A DNA stretch of 5,395 nucleotides from an uncultured Chlorobiaceae bacterium (GTDB lineage: Bacteria > Bacteroidota > Chlorobiia > Chlorobiales > Chlorobiaceae). The notes beneath the pieces are model-generated. The model saw only the letters and a program-made list of their open reading frames with translations, had not been told where the DNA came from and did no database searches. Below, one piece after another: positions 1-5,395 of this stretch; position 1 is the first letter of the stretch, and each line of letters begins with the position of its first letter. Both the position numbers and the translations under genes were made by a program. The DNA lies in contig CAIVCU010000376.1 of the NCBI GenBank assembly GCA_903904495.1, positions 1 through 5,395 of the forward strand, written 5' to 3'.

Positions 1-17
1 ACTAAATTTGAACCCAT

Positions 18-90
18 GCCCTTGTAGCTCAGTGGATAGAGCAACAGTTTCCTAAACTGTAGGTCGGCGGTTCGAGTCTGCCCGAGGGCA
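18..90 (+). tRNA. tRNA-Arg, anticodon CCU (reads AGG)
   Basis: A complete cloverleaf can be folded by hand. The acceptor stem 18-24 pairs with 83-89 (one T-G wobble). The D stem 27-30 pairs with 39-42. The anticodon stem 44-48 pairs perfectly with 56-60, around the loop TTCCTAA (49-55), which places anticodon CCT at 51-53. The T stem 66-70 pairs with 78-82 around the loop TTCGAGT. Base 90 is the discriminator A. The next bases are CTT, so the 3' CCA is not encoded and must be added by tRNA nucleotidyltransferase. Anticodon CCU decodes the arginine codon AGG. Its promoter would lie left of the window. Only a short T run (92-96) follows, with no separate terminator hairpin. Confidence 0.97.
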
Positions 91-371
91 CTTTTTCAAC
101 ACTCCATTCGATCGGGGATGGATGCGTTTACAGCACAAGCCTGGAACAGCGCATCTTACTTCCTGTATACAACTCATCTCTTGATCTTTTTCAACCTGCC
201 ATAGAGGAGCGGCCGGCATGTGAACGAGCGTCTAAAAGAGCTTGTTATGGATTTCCTTATAATGCCATAGGGTCAAAAGAATTTCCAAGTTCACTTCAGT
301 ACATGTCCTTCATATTTGGTATTTTGCTCCAGTAAAATTTATTTATCGGAAGCACTTAATTATTAAGAAGA
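91..371. other. intergenic region between tRNA-Arg and mtgA
   Basis: These 281 bases hold no convincing gene. The longest ATG-started frame noticed is 28 codons (118-204, +), without a usable ribosome binding site. The octamer TGCCATAG occurs twice (197-204 and 263-270). A perfect TATAAT lies at 258-263, but no -35 box is found 16-18 bases before it; a TTGTTA at 242-247 is only 10 bases away. A better-spaced promoter candidate for mtgA is listed separately. Confidence 0.6.
309..338 (+). promoter_or_regulatory. candidate promoter of mtgA
   Basis: TTCATA (309-314, 4 of 6 matches to the -35 consensus) and TAAAAT (333-338, 5 of 6 to the -10 consensus) are separated by 18 bases. They lie about 35 bases before the mtgA start codon. 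The spacing and position are reasonable, but the region is AT-rich and such matches arise by chance, so this is only a candidate. Confidence 0.3.
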
Positions 372-1265
372 ATGAAGCTTATCAGAACAATAATCAGCAT
401 TCTGCTGTTGCTTTTCTTTGCTGATATCGCCCGATACTTTGTGTTTCCCGATGTAGGAAAGCTTGCAGACGAAAATCCGGTAAAAACAGCTTTTATGGAG
501 ACCCGTGAGGCTGAATGGAAAGAGGAAGGGCTCAATGATAAAAAAATACAACAGAAATGGGTATCGCTGCACAATGTTTCTCCGAACCTCATCAAGGCGG
601 TTCTGATAGCTGAAGATGACAAGTTCTGGAAACATGAGGGATTTGATTATCAGGCGATTGAGCGGTCAATAGAAAAAAACATTGCAGCTAAACAATTTAA
701 AATGGGTGGCAGCACGATCAGCCAGCAGCTTGCTAAAAATCTTTATCTCTCTGCTTCCAAAAACCCGGTTCGCAAAATCAAGGAAGCCATTCTTACATGG
801 AGAATTGAAAAAAAACTTTCAAAACGCCGGATCCTTGAGCTTTATGTCAATCTTGTTGAATGGGGTGATGGCATTTTCGGTATTGATCAGGCAGCACGTC
901 ACTACTATGGCGTAAGTCCCGCCCGATTAACGGCACAACAGGCTTCAAAACTTGCATCGATACTTCCGAATCCGATTAAATTTTCCCCTGTCGGCTCTTC
1001 TTCCTATGTTCGCAATCGTTCAAGAATCATTTATGCCATCATGCGCAAGAGGGGAATTTACGTTCCTGATTATAAGGAGGTTATGACCGTTAAACCTGAC
1101 GTTATACCGGTTGATTCGGTTGTGATCGGAGTTCCCGAATATCTTATTGATCAGGCAGTCTCTGCGGATAGTACTGGCAAAGGTTCTGAAAATAAGGTTA
1201 CTGTTCCTTCCGGGAAAGGTGATAGTGGTGTTCCTGAAATTCCTTCCAGTAATCAGAAGCCTTGA
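372..1265 (+). CDS. mtgA: monofunctional peptidoglycan glycosyltransferase (GT51)
   Basis: This enzyme polymerises lipid II into glycan strands at the outer face of the inner membrane. The 297-residue product starts with a short basic stretch and a hydrophobic anchor at about residues 5-25. The glycosyltransferase family 51 motifs then appear in order: EDDKFWKHEGFD at 81-92, where E81 is the expected catalytic glutamate; GGSTISQQLAKN at 112-123; RKIKE at 134-138, with the second conserved glutamate; KRRILELYVN at 151-160; and GIFGIDQAARHYYG at 167-180. There is no transpeptidase domain, so it is a monofunctional enzyme and not a class A penicillin-binding protein. It is longer than E. coli MtgA (about 240 residues) because of a Ser/Gly-rich tail from about residue 263. 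The ATG at 372 is kept because the anchor begins right after it. No good Shine-Dalgarno precedes it; AAGAAG is only one base away. The gene appears monocistronic. Confidence 0.93.
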   Translation: MKLIRTIISILLLLFFADIARYFVFPDVGKLADENPVKTAFMETREAEWKEEGLNDKKIQQKWVSLHNVSPNLIKAVLIAEDDKFWKHEGFDYQAIERSIEKNIAAKQFKMGGSTISQQLAKNLYLSASKNPVRKIKEAILTWRIEKKLSKRRILELYVNLVEWGDGIFGIDQAARHYYGVSPARLTAQQASKLASILPNPIKFSPVGSSSYVRNRSRIIYAIMRKRGIYVPDYKEVMTVKPDVIPVDSVVIGVPEYLIDQAVSADSTGKGSENKVTVPSGKGDSGVPEIPSSNQKP

Positions 1266-1281
1266 GTATGATCACTCAAGG
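1260..1281. other. perfect hairpin over the mtgA stop codon
   Basis: CCTTGAGT (1260-1267) and ACTCAAGG (1274-1281) form a perfect 8-base-pair stem with a six-base loop. The mtgA stop codon TGA (1263-1265) lies in the left arm. There is no T run after it on the plus strand, so by itself it is not a standard terminator. Together with the stronger hairpin ten bases further on, it may protect or define the 3' end of the mtgA transcript. Confidence 0.55.
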
Positions 1282-1291
1282 AAAATATAGA

Positions 1292-1327
1292 ACAGAAAAA
1301 CGCTCCGTGTTCCGGGCGTTTTTCTGT
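1292..1327. terminator. bidirectional terminator between mtgA and rubredoxin
   Basis: ACAGAAAAACGC (1292-1303) pairs perfectly with GCGTTTTTCTGT (1316-1327), a 12-base-pair stem around a 12-base apical part that can add a T-G and a C-G pair. The GC-rich core is followed by T5 on the plus strand and, by symmetry, by T5 on the minus strand. It lies between two convergent genes, 26 bases after the mtgA stop and 23 bases after the rubredoxin stop. It can therefore serve both as an intrinsic terminator. Confidence 0.85.
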
Positions 1328-1350
1328 ATTGGGCAACCAGTGATCTGCTT

Positions 1351-1518
1351 TTATTTTTCGTTGTAGGGTTCAAACAATGTTTTGTCAACACCGCAGACAG
1401 GACAAACCCAATCATCAGGCAGACTTTCAAAGGGAGTTCCAGGTTCAATTCCGCTGTCAAGATCACCAACTTCAGGATCATAGACATAGCCGCAAGGTAC
1501 ACAAACCCATTTTTGCAT
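1351..1518 (-). CDS. rubredoxin
   Basis: The 55-residue product is a small iron electron carrier of the cytoplasm. It binds one Fe through four cysteines arranged as two CxxC knuckles. C6 and C9 sit in CVPCGYVYDP, and C39 and C42 in DWVCPVCGVDKTLFEP, both matching the classical rubredoxin pattern; length is also typical. The start ATG at 1516-1518 is preceded by GGAG (1529-1532) at about ten bases, the clearest Shine-Dalgarno in this window. In anaerobes rubredoxins pass electrons to flavodiiron proteins, superoxide reductase or rubrerythrin to detoxify oxygen species. No such partner is encoded here, so its partner is unknown. The gene seems to stand alone, ends at the shared terminator, and is divergent from the FMN riboswitch/ribB unit. 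Confidence 0.95.
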   Translation of the reverse strand: MQKWVCVPCGYVYDPEVGDLDSGIEPGTPFESLPDDWVCPVCGVDKTLFEPYNEK

Positions 1519-1818
1519 AAAATTATTCTCCGGTTTAATTAAGTGTTATCTGAATTGAAAATGATGAAACAGAAAAAATATAATCATTGAACGGCATAGT
1601 TTGTCGTGATGAAGAAATAAAGCGAGAGTGGATATAAAAAGTTCTCCGCAGTGGATGAAAAAAGAAGGAAGTTGCGATATTCAAGAGAGGTAGAGTTCAT
1701 TTTTTACCAATAAACAATACATGAAGTTATACTGAACAATGCGGCAGGACTTTGAACTCTCTTGAACCTTATGTATCTTTTTCCCGCTGTTTTTTCCGCA
1801 CTCTCATATTTTTTTAAG
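1519..1818. other. divergent intergenic region, rubredoxin / riboswitch
   Basis: These 300 bases hold no convincing gene. They must contain the rubredoxin promoter (leftward) and the ribB leader promoter (rightward). I see no confident pair for rubredoxin. Near the right end there are two inverted-repeat pairings: AGAGTTCA (1692-1699) with TGAACTCT (1753-1760), and CAAGAGAG (1682-1689) with CTCTCTTG (1757-1764). There is also a direct repeat of TTGAAC at 1752-1757 and 1762-1767, one helical turn apart. Confidence 0.55.
1752..1779 (+). promoter_or_regulatory. candidate promoter of riboswitch-ribB
   Basis: TTGAAC (1752-1757) and TATCTT (1774-1779) are 16 bases apart, each with 4 of 6 matches to the housekeeping consensus. 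Transcription would start roughly 35 bases before the FMN aptamer, which is a sensible distance. The second TTGAAC copy at 1762-1767 could be part of a regulatory site. This is weak evidence. Confidence 0.3.
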
Positions 1819-1967
1819 CTTGTTCTCAGGGCGGGGTGAAAATCCCCACCGGCGGTATTCCGGCAGTCGATCGGAGAGCCCGCGAGCGCTTCCGTTTTCA
1901 ACGGAAGGTCAGCAGATTTGGTGAAACACCAAAGCCGACGGTTACAGTCCGGATGATAGAGGATAAG
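1819..1967 (+). ncRNA. FMN riboswitch (RFN element)
   Basis: This is the conserved FMN-sensing aptamer, which lowers riboflavin gene expression when FMN is plentiful. The closing helix P1 can be drawn between 1819-1827 and 1959-1967, with wobbles. Inside it are the family hallmarks in order: AGGGCGGGGTGAAAATCC, with GGGG 1833-1836 pairing CCCC 1844-1847; ACCGGCGGTA; AGAGCCCGCGAGC; a variable hairpin 1889-1896/1900-1907 with a three-base loop; GCAGATTTGGTG with the stem 1917-1923/1927-1933; and AAAGCCGACGGTTACAGTCC followed by GGATGATAGAG. All junction segments appear intact, so it should bind FMN. The gene directly downstream is ribB, as expected. No T-run terminator follows, so control of translation is more likely than premature termination. 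Confidence 0.97.
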
Positions 1968-1991
1968 GAAGCATTCCAGCATTCCTGCGCC

Positions 1992-2045
1992 CTGATTCAA
2001 ATTTGTGCAATTGTAATATTTAAATCCCTGTTGCCAGTGAATCAG
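1992..2045 (+). promoter_or_regulatory. possible expression platform masking the ribB start
   Basis: CTGATTCA (1992-1999) is perfectly complementary to TGAATCAG (2038-2045). The right arm covers the last two bases of the proposed GTG start (2037-2039) and the next codons of ribB. The left arm lies 25 bases beyond the FMN aptamer. Such a helix would block ribosome entry and could be the OFF-state structure. The 38-base loop is long and AT-rich, and I could not identify a competing anti-sequestor helix by eye, so the switching mechanism is inference. Confidence 0.45.
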
Positions 2046-2696
2046 ATTCTTATTCGAAAATTCGGTGATCCTTTTGAGCGAGTTGAAAACGCTCTTTCTG
2101 CGCTTCGTGCTGGAAAAGGGGTGCTTGTCGCCGATTCTCCCGATCGTGAAAACGAAGCCGATCTTATTTTTCCAGCCCAGTCCGTTACGGTGTCTCAGAT
2201 GGCTCAGATGATTCGAGAATGCAGCGGGATTGTCTGTCTCTGCATGACCGATGAAAAAATCCGCTCACTTGAACTGCCCATGATGGTGTCCAACAATACC
2301 AGTGGTTTCCAGACAGCGTTTACAGTATCTATCGAAGCAGCCGAAGGGGTAACAACCGGAGTGTCGGCCGCTGATCGCGTTCAAACAGTGAGAGTTGCTT
2401 CTGCAGAGTATGCCCGTCCATCCGATCTTCGTCAACCCGGCCATATATTCCCACTACGTGCCCGATCAGGCGGAGTAATTGAAAGGCCAGGTCATACGGA
2501 AGGCACCGTTGATCTCATGAGACTTGCCGGACTCAATCCGTGTGGTGTTCTTTGCGAACTGACCAATCCCGATGGAACGATGGCCGATATGGAGCAAACT
2601 ATTGCATTTGCCGAACAGCATGGCTATCCGGTTCTGACCATTGAAGACATTGTTGCGTGGCGCGAAAGGAGCGAGCTTCAGGAGCAGGTAGCCTGA
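2037..2696 (+). CDS. ribB: 3,4-dihydroxy-2-butanone-4-phosphate synthase
   Basis: RibB converts ribulose 5-phosphate to 3,4-dihydroxy-2-butanone 4-phosphate and formate, supplying the four-carbon unit of riboflavin. The product is a stand-alone domain of 219 residues (E. coli 217), with no GTP cyclohydrolase II part. Visible motifs are DRENEAD at 36-42 (acidic substrate and metal loop), SGIVCLC at 63-69, EAAEGVTTGVSAADR at 100-114, PSDLRQPGHIFPLRA at 128-142, GHTE at 152-155, and GVLCELTN at 170-177. H153 and E174 fall on the E. coli metal-ligand positions. I chose GTG 2037 because the product then begins VNQ, lining up without gaps with my recollection of E. coli RibB (MNQ...FGxPFERVENAL). 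There is no Shine-Dalgarno. The open frame continues upstream to ATG 1836 and ATG 1953, but those starts lie within the riboswitch and would translate aptamer RNA. Expression is expected to be FMN-repressed. Confidence 0.93.
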   Translation: MNQILIRKFGDPFERVENALSALRAGKGVLVADSPDRENEADLIFPAQSVTVSQMAQMIRECSGIVCLCMTDEKIRSLELPMMVSNNTSGFQTAFTVSIEAAEGVTTGVSAADRVQTVRVASAEYARPSDLRQPGHIFPLRARSGGVIERPGHTEGTVDLMRLAGLNPCGVLCELTNPDGTMADMEQTIAFAEQHGYPVLTIEDIVAWRERSELQEQVA

Positions 2697-2763
2697 TTGC
2701 AGAGCTTTTGGATAGTTCGGAATGATGTGATATTTTTGTATTAAATCGCGTAAAGGGTATGAC

Positions 2764-3162
2764 ATGAACTGGAAAAGAGCTTTTTATATCTGGATTTTGA
2801 TTGCCGTTGCAGAGTCGGTTCATGGAACTTTGCGGCGGCTTTTTCTGGTTCCACGGATTGGTGAGCTTCTCTCTCACCAGATCGGGGTAGTGATCGGCTC
2901 CGCCATTATTTTTATCATTGCATGGCTCTGCATCCGGTGGTTTGGCCCAGGATCACGATGGCAGCAGCTTCAGGTTGGCGCGCTATGGGTGGTGCTTACG
3001 CTCATTTTCGAGTTCACCCTCGGCTACTTTTTCGGTTATTCGCTGGAGCGCATTCTTTATGACTACAACATTGCCAAAGGCGGAGTGATGGTTTTCGGTG
3101 TTCTGTTTATGCTTTTTTCTCCGGTTTTAGCCGCCAAGGTGCGGTGGTTGAACCCAACCTAA
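2764..3162 (+). CDS. unrecognised four-helix membrane protein
   Basis: I do not recognise this 132-residue protein well enough to name a family. It shows four hydrophobic segments at about residues 5-20, 40-60, 71-91 and 107-124, so it is an inner-membrane protein without a cleavable signal peptide. Charged residues lie in or at the edges of helices (E17, H20, E83). Short polar patches such as ESVHGTLRRLFLVP (17-30) and FEFTLGYFFGYSLER (82-96) look like conserved signatures. Similar small proteins of unknown function seem familiar from proteobacteria, but that is an impression only. AAAGGG (2752-2757) is a plausible ribosome binding site, six bases before ATG 2764. It follows ribB by 67 bases with no terminator visible, so it may be read from the riboswitch-controlled transcript. 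It does not resemble the riboflavin transporter RibU in length. Its stop overlaps the gdhA stop. Confidence 0.8.
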   Translation: MNWKRAFYIWILIAVAESVHGTLRRLFLVPRIGELLSHQIGVVIGSAIIFIIAWLCIRWFGPGSRWQQLQVGALWVVLTLIFEFTLGYFFGYSLERILYDYNIAKGGVMVFGVLFMLFSPVLAAKVRWLNPT

Positions 3163-4427
3163 TACCACCCTCTCAGCTTCATGGCTTCGGCCACTCGTTT
3201 AACAGCTACAATGTACGCAGCCAGTCGGTTATGGACCTTATAGGTCTGGCTTGTCTGCTGTACCTCCATGAAAGCGGTTTTCATTTTCTTTTCGAGACGC
3301 TGCTGCACCTGTTCCTCTTCCCAGAAGTATCCATAGGAGTTCTGTACCATTTCAAAATATGAGACGGTTACGCCTCCGGCATTGCAGAGGAGGTCGGGAA
3401 TGATATAAACGCCTTTATTATATAGAATGGAGTCGGCTTCAGGGGTGGTCGGTCCGTTTGCAAGTTCCGCTATGATTTTAGCCCTGATATCAGGAGCATT
3501 TGTTTCTGTTATAACCGAATCAAGTGCTGCAGGAAAGAGTACTGTAACGTCAAGTTCCAGAAGTTCTTTGTCTGAAATGGCTGCAGATTCTGGAAAACCG
3601 GATACCGAGCCTGTCGTTTTTTTATGCTCCATGAGCGCGTCATAGAGAAATCCATCCGGGTTATAAATGCACCCTTTAGAATCAGAAACTGCAATCACCT
3701 TCATTCCGAGCAGTTCAAGGGCAAGCTTATGGGCGAAAGACCCTGCATTCCCATAACCCTGGATGGCAGCTCTTTCTCCGGCAGGGTTCAAGCCAAGGGT
3801 TTCTGCGGCATCCCGTACGCAATAGATGCCCCCTCTTGCAGTGGCATCACCTCTTCCGGCAGAGCCACCAAGTGCGAGCGGTTTGCCGGTGATGACCCCG
3901 AACGAGTTCTTGCCCTGCATTATGGAGTATTCATCAGCTATCCACCCCATTATTTGTGGCGTTGTGTAAACATCCGGGGCAGGAATGTCCTTTTCAGGGC
4001 CGAGGAAGCTGCCAAGCTGGCGAATATAGGCACGTGAAAGCCGTTCAAGTTCGCCGGTGGACATGGCTTTCGGATTGCAGATAATTCCTCCCTTTCCTCC
4101 GCCGAGCGGAAGATCCATGACTGCGGTTTTCCAGGTCATCCATGAGGCCAATGCCCTTATGGTGTCAATAGTTTCATCAGGGTGAAAGCGGATTCCTCCC
4201 TTGTTCGGCCCCCTCGCATCGTTATGCTGTACCCTGAACCCCTGAAAAATTTTTGTGCTTCCATTATCCATTTTTACCGCTATGGTAATATGGAGTTCCC
4301 GTAAAGGGTGCCGGAGTAGTTCAAAAGCAGCCGGATCAAGTTTAATGATAGCTGCCGCTTCTTCAAGCTGCGTCTGAGAGGTGTTATAAGAAATATTTTC
4401 GGAAAGGGGGCTCTGTTTCATAAGCAT
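3159..4427 (-). CDS. gdhA: glutamate dehydrogenase, hexameric type
   Basis: This enzyme interconverts glutamate and 2-oxoglutarate plus ammonium with NAD(P). The 422-residue length is normal for the small hexameric class. Motifs in order are GPNKGGIRFHP at 73-83 (K76 binds substrate), PLGGGKGGI at 107-115 with the catalytic lysine K112, PAPDVYT at 149-155 with the catalytic aspartate D152, GKPLALGGSAGRGDATARGG at 181-200, the Rossmann loop GYGNAG at 224-229, SDSKG at 248-252, and the C-terminal CNAGGVTVSYFE. ATARG and VSDSKG resemble what I recall of Pyrococcus glutamate dehydrogenase. Coenzyme choice between NAD and NADP cannot be settled by eye. Other Glu/Leu/Phe/Val dehydrogenases are less likely given the overall pattern. 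ATG 4427 and ATG 4421 are both possible starts, and neither has a clear Shine-Dalgarno. It lies 30 bases after dapF, probably in one operon. Confidence 0.95.
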   Translation of the reverse strand: MLMKQSPLSENISYNTSQTQLEEAAAIIKLDPAAFELLRHPLRELHITIAVKMDNGSTKIFQGFRVQHNDARGPNKGGIRFHPDETIDTIRALASWMTWKTAVMDLPLGGGKGGIICNPKAMSTGELERLSRAYIRQLGSFLGPEKDIPAPDVYTTPQIMGWIADEYSIMQGKNSFGVITGKPLALGGSAGRGDATARGGIYCVRDAAETLGLNPAGERAAIQGYGNAGSFAHKLALELLGMKVIAVSDSKGCIYNPDGFLYDALMEHKKTTGSVSGFPESAAISDKELLELDVTVLFPAALDSVITETNAPDIRAKIIAELANGPTTPEADSILYNKGVYIIPDLLCNAGGVTVSYFEMVQNSYGYFWEEEQVQQRLEKKMKTAFMEVQQTSQTYKVHNRLAAYIVAVKRVAEAMKLRGWY

Positions 4428-4457
4428 AGTTGCAATGTGCGCGGAGAGGTTCTGAAT

Positions 4458-5258
4458 TTAATCAATTGAACAACTGCCCTTGTAGACGATTTTTGCAGGT
4501 CCGGTAAGGAATACCTCATCCATTGCTTCATTGAACCGGACTTCAAGGATATCTCTGCTTTTTACGGTGACGTGAACTGTTGTGCTGGAAATTATGCCAA
4601 GTTGATAGCTCATCAGTGCAGCTGCAACTGCTCCGGTACCGCAGGCAAGGGTTTCATCTTCAACGCCGCGCTCAAACGTACGGATGGAAAGGGAGTCGGG
4701 AGAGGTGATCTCGATGAAGTTGACATTGGTACCTTCGGGAAAAATATCGGTTCTGTGTCTGATGATGCGTCCTGATCCGTTAACACTTGCGGTTTGCAGG
4801 TCTGAGGTATAAATAATGGCATGTGGAGAACCGGTATTGACAGAGTGGCAGACCATACCTTCAATTTCCATGTTGTTTCTGAACTCTTCAGGAGCAAGCA
4901 TCCGTAGTCTGACGGTTTCAGTACCGGTAATCCTGGCGTCATAGCGGTTGCCGTTGGCTTCAAAAGCATAGCCGTTGACAGAGGTAGTGGGAATTCCTAT
5001 GGTATACGCAAAATATGCGGCACACCTGCCTCCGTTTCCGCACATTGAGCCGAGAAAGCCATCTGCGTTGTAGTATTTCATGCTGAATGCATGAGATGCA
5101 GAAGGTTCAATGAGAATAAGTCCATCAGCACCTATTCCTGTTCTCCTTGTGCATAGTGCCCTGATCTGTTCTGTGGAAAGTGTGATGGAAAGGTTTCTGT
5201 TGTCGATAACAATAAAATCATTGCCAGCTCCTGACAATTTGCTGAACGTGATATCCAT
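4458..5258 (-). CDS. dapF: diaminopimelate epimerase
   Basis: DapF converts LL- to meso-diaminopimelate in the cytoplasm, the last step before lysine and the source of the peptidoglycan cross-linking residue. The product is 266 residues, near the usual 270-280. It shows SGAGNDFIVID at 9-19, RRTGIGADGLI at 38-48, the first catalytic cysteine C73 in MCGNGGRC (72-79), NTGSPH at 141-146 (many homologues have GNPH), FPEGTNVNF at 173-181, and ERGVEDETLACGTG at 196-209 with the second catalytic cysteine C206. Both halves of the duplicated fold are therefore complete. A TTG three codons upstream (5265-5267) also opens the frame, but ATG 5258 gives the usual N-terminus and numbering, with Cys73 as in E. 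coli. No Shine-Dalgarno is visible for either. gdhA follows after 30 bases on the same strand. Confidence 0.95.
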   Translation of the reverse strand: MDITFSKLSGAGNDFIVIDNRNLSITLSTEQIRALCTRRTGIGADGLILIEPSASHAFSMKYYNADGFLGSMCGNGGRCAAYFAYTIGIPTTSVNGYAFEANGNRYDARITGTETVRLRMLAPEEFRNNMEIEGMVCHSVNTGSPHAIIYTSDLQTASVNGSGRIIRHRTDIFPEGTNVNFIEITSPDSLSIRTFERGVEDETLACGTGAVAAALMSYQLGIISSTTVHVTVKSRDILEVRFNEAMDEVFLTGPAKIVYKGSCSID

Positions 5259-5395
5259 ACTGTTCAAAGTATTCTGGATTGAGAGGTTTTCCGTTACCTT
5301 ATAGCATACTCAAATGCCGAAGGTAAGGGCTTTCATGCTGTATAATAAAACAATAGGGGATTAATGCGCCGGCAAAAGTATTTATTATTAAATAA
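5259..5395. other. dapF upstream region
   Basis: These 137 bases lie upstream of dapF, with no gene visible. They contain an AT-rich stretch at the right edge and TATAAT on the plus strand at 5341-5346, without a -35 box at the proper distance. I could not find a convincing leftward promoter for dapF. A hairpin in the leader is listed separately. Confidence 0.5.
5294..5326. repeat. inverted repeat / hairpin in the dapF leader
   Basis: TTACCTT (5294-5300) pairs with AAGGTAA (5320-5326). An inner stem, GCAT (5304-5307) with ATGC (5314-5317), continues it across a small 3/2 internal loop. The apical loop is six bases. No T run follows on either strand, so it is not a standard intrinsic terminator. 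It could be an operator or a structured 5' leader 36 bases before the dapF start codon. Confidence 0.5.

Noticed and set aside
66..90. tRNA 3' end as an integration (att) site
   Set aside because: I saw no second copy of this segment in the window, and no integrase or phage-like gene next to it.
118..204. 28-codon plus-strand ORF after the tRNA, and a 20-codon ORF from 122
   Set aside because: Very short, no properly spaced ribosome binding site, no recognisable composition or motif. Chance is the simplest explanation.
258..263. Perfect TATAAT as an mtgA promoter
   Set aside because: No -35 element lies 16-18 bases upstream, and it is over 100 bases from the start codon. A spaced pair at 309-338 is a better candidate.
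1272..1502. 76-codon minus-strand ORF
   Set aside because: It overlaps the rubredoxin gene in another frame and runs through the terminator. The rubredoxin frame has the four cysteines and a good ribosome binding site.
1704..2000. 98-codon minus-strand ORF antisense to the riboswitch
   Set aside because: It overlaps the structured FMN aptamer, and its frame shows no motif or ribosome binding site.
1836..2036. Upstream extension of the ribB reading frame starting at ATG 1836 (or ATG 1953)
   Set aside because: These codons lie inside the FMN aptamer or its linker, and the predicted residues match nothing in RibB. The family N-terminus begins at GTG 2037.
3624..4037. 137-codon plus-strand ORF
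   Set aside because: It is fully antisense to the conserved core of gdhA, with no protein features of its own.
4613..4969. 118-codon minus-strand ORF inside dapF
   Set aside because: Out-of-frame shadow of dapF; the dapF frame carries both catalytic cysteine motifs.
5265..5267. TTG as the dapF start
   Set aside because: It adds only three residues. ATG 5258 gives the usual family N-terminus and places the catalytic cysteine at position 73.

Overview
This window looks like ordinary bacterial chromosome from an organism with diaminopimelate-type peptidoglycan. It carries one tRNA, six protein genes and one riboswitch. The mix (small anaerobe-type rubredoxin, hexameric glutamate dehydrogenase of the type shared with thermophiles and archaea, dapF, monofunctional transglycosylase, tRNA without an encoded CCA, weak Shine-Dalgarno sites) would fit a green sulfur bacterium (Chlorobiota). 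That assignment is inference from gene content and style; no lineage marker is present.

Layout, left to right. A tRNA-Arg(CCU) at 18-90 is followed by about 280 bases without a convincing gene. Then comes mtgA (+, 372-1265), a peptidoglycan glycosyltransferase with a membrane anchor. Next is a hairpin and a bidirectional terminator (1292-1327), shared with a convergent 55-residue rubredoxin gene (-, 1351-1518) that is easily missed because it is so short. The 300-base gap after it holds the divergent upstream regions of rubredoxin and of an FMN riboswitch (1819-1967). The riboswitch precedes ribB, which I start at GTG 2037. After 67 bases comes an unrecognised four-helix membrane protein (+, 2764-3162). 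Its stop codon interlocks with that of gdhA, encoded convergently (-, 3159-4427). dapF (-, 4458-5258) lies just upstream of gdhA, and the two probably form an operon reading leftward. The last 137 bases are the dapF upstream region, with one hairpin.

Functionally there are three modules: cell-wall synthesis (mtgA, and dapF, which supplies meso-diaminopimelate for both lysine and peptidoglycan), FMN-controlled riboflavin synthesis (riboswitch plus ribB, perhaps also the membrane protein), and nitrogen/amino-acid metabolism (gdhA). The most interesting points are a possible start-codon-masking helix between the FMN aptamer and ribB, the gap-free match of RibB to the enterobacterial enzyme, and the uncharacterised membrane protein behind it. 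I found no CRISPR array, insertion sequence, phage gene, defence gene or clearly new system.
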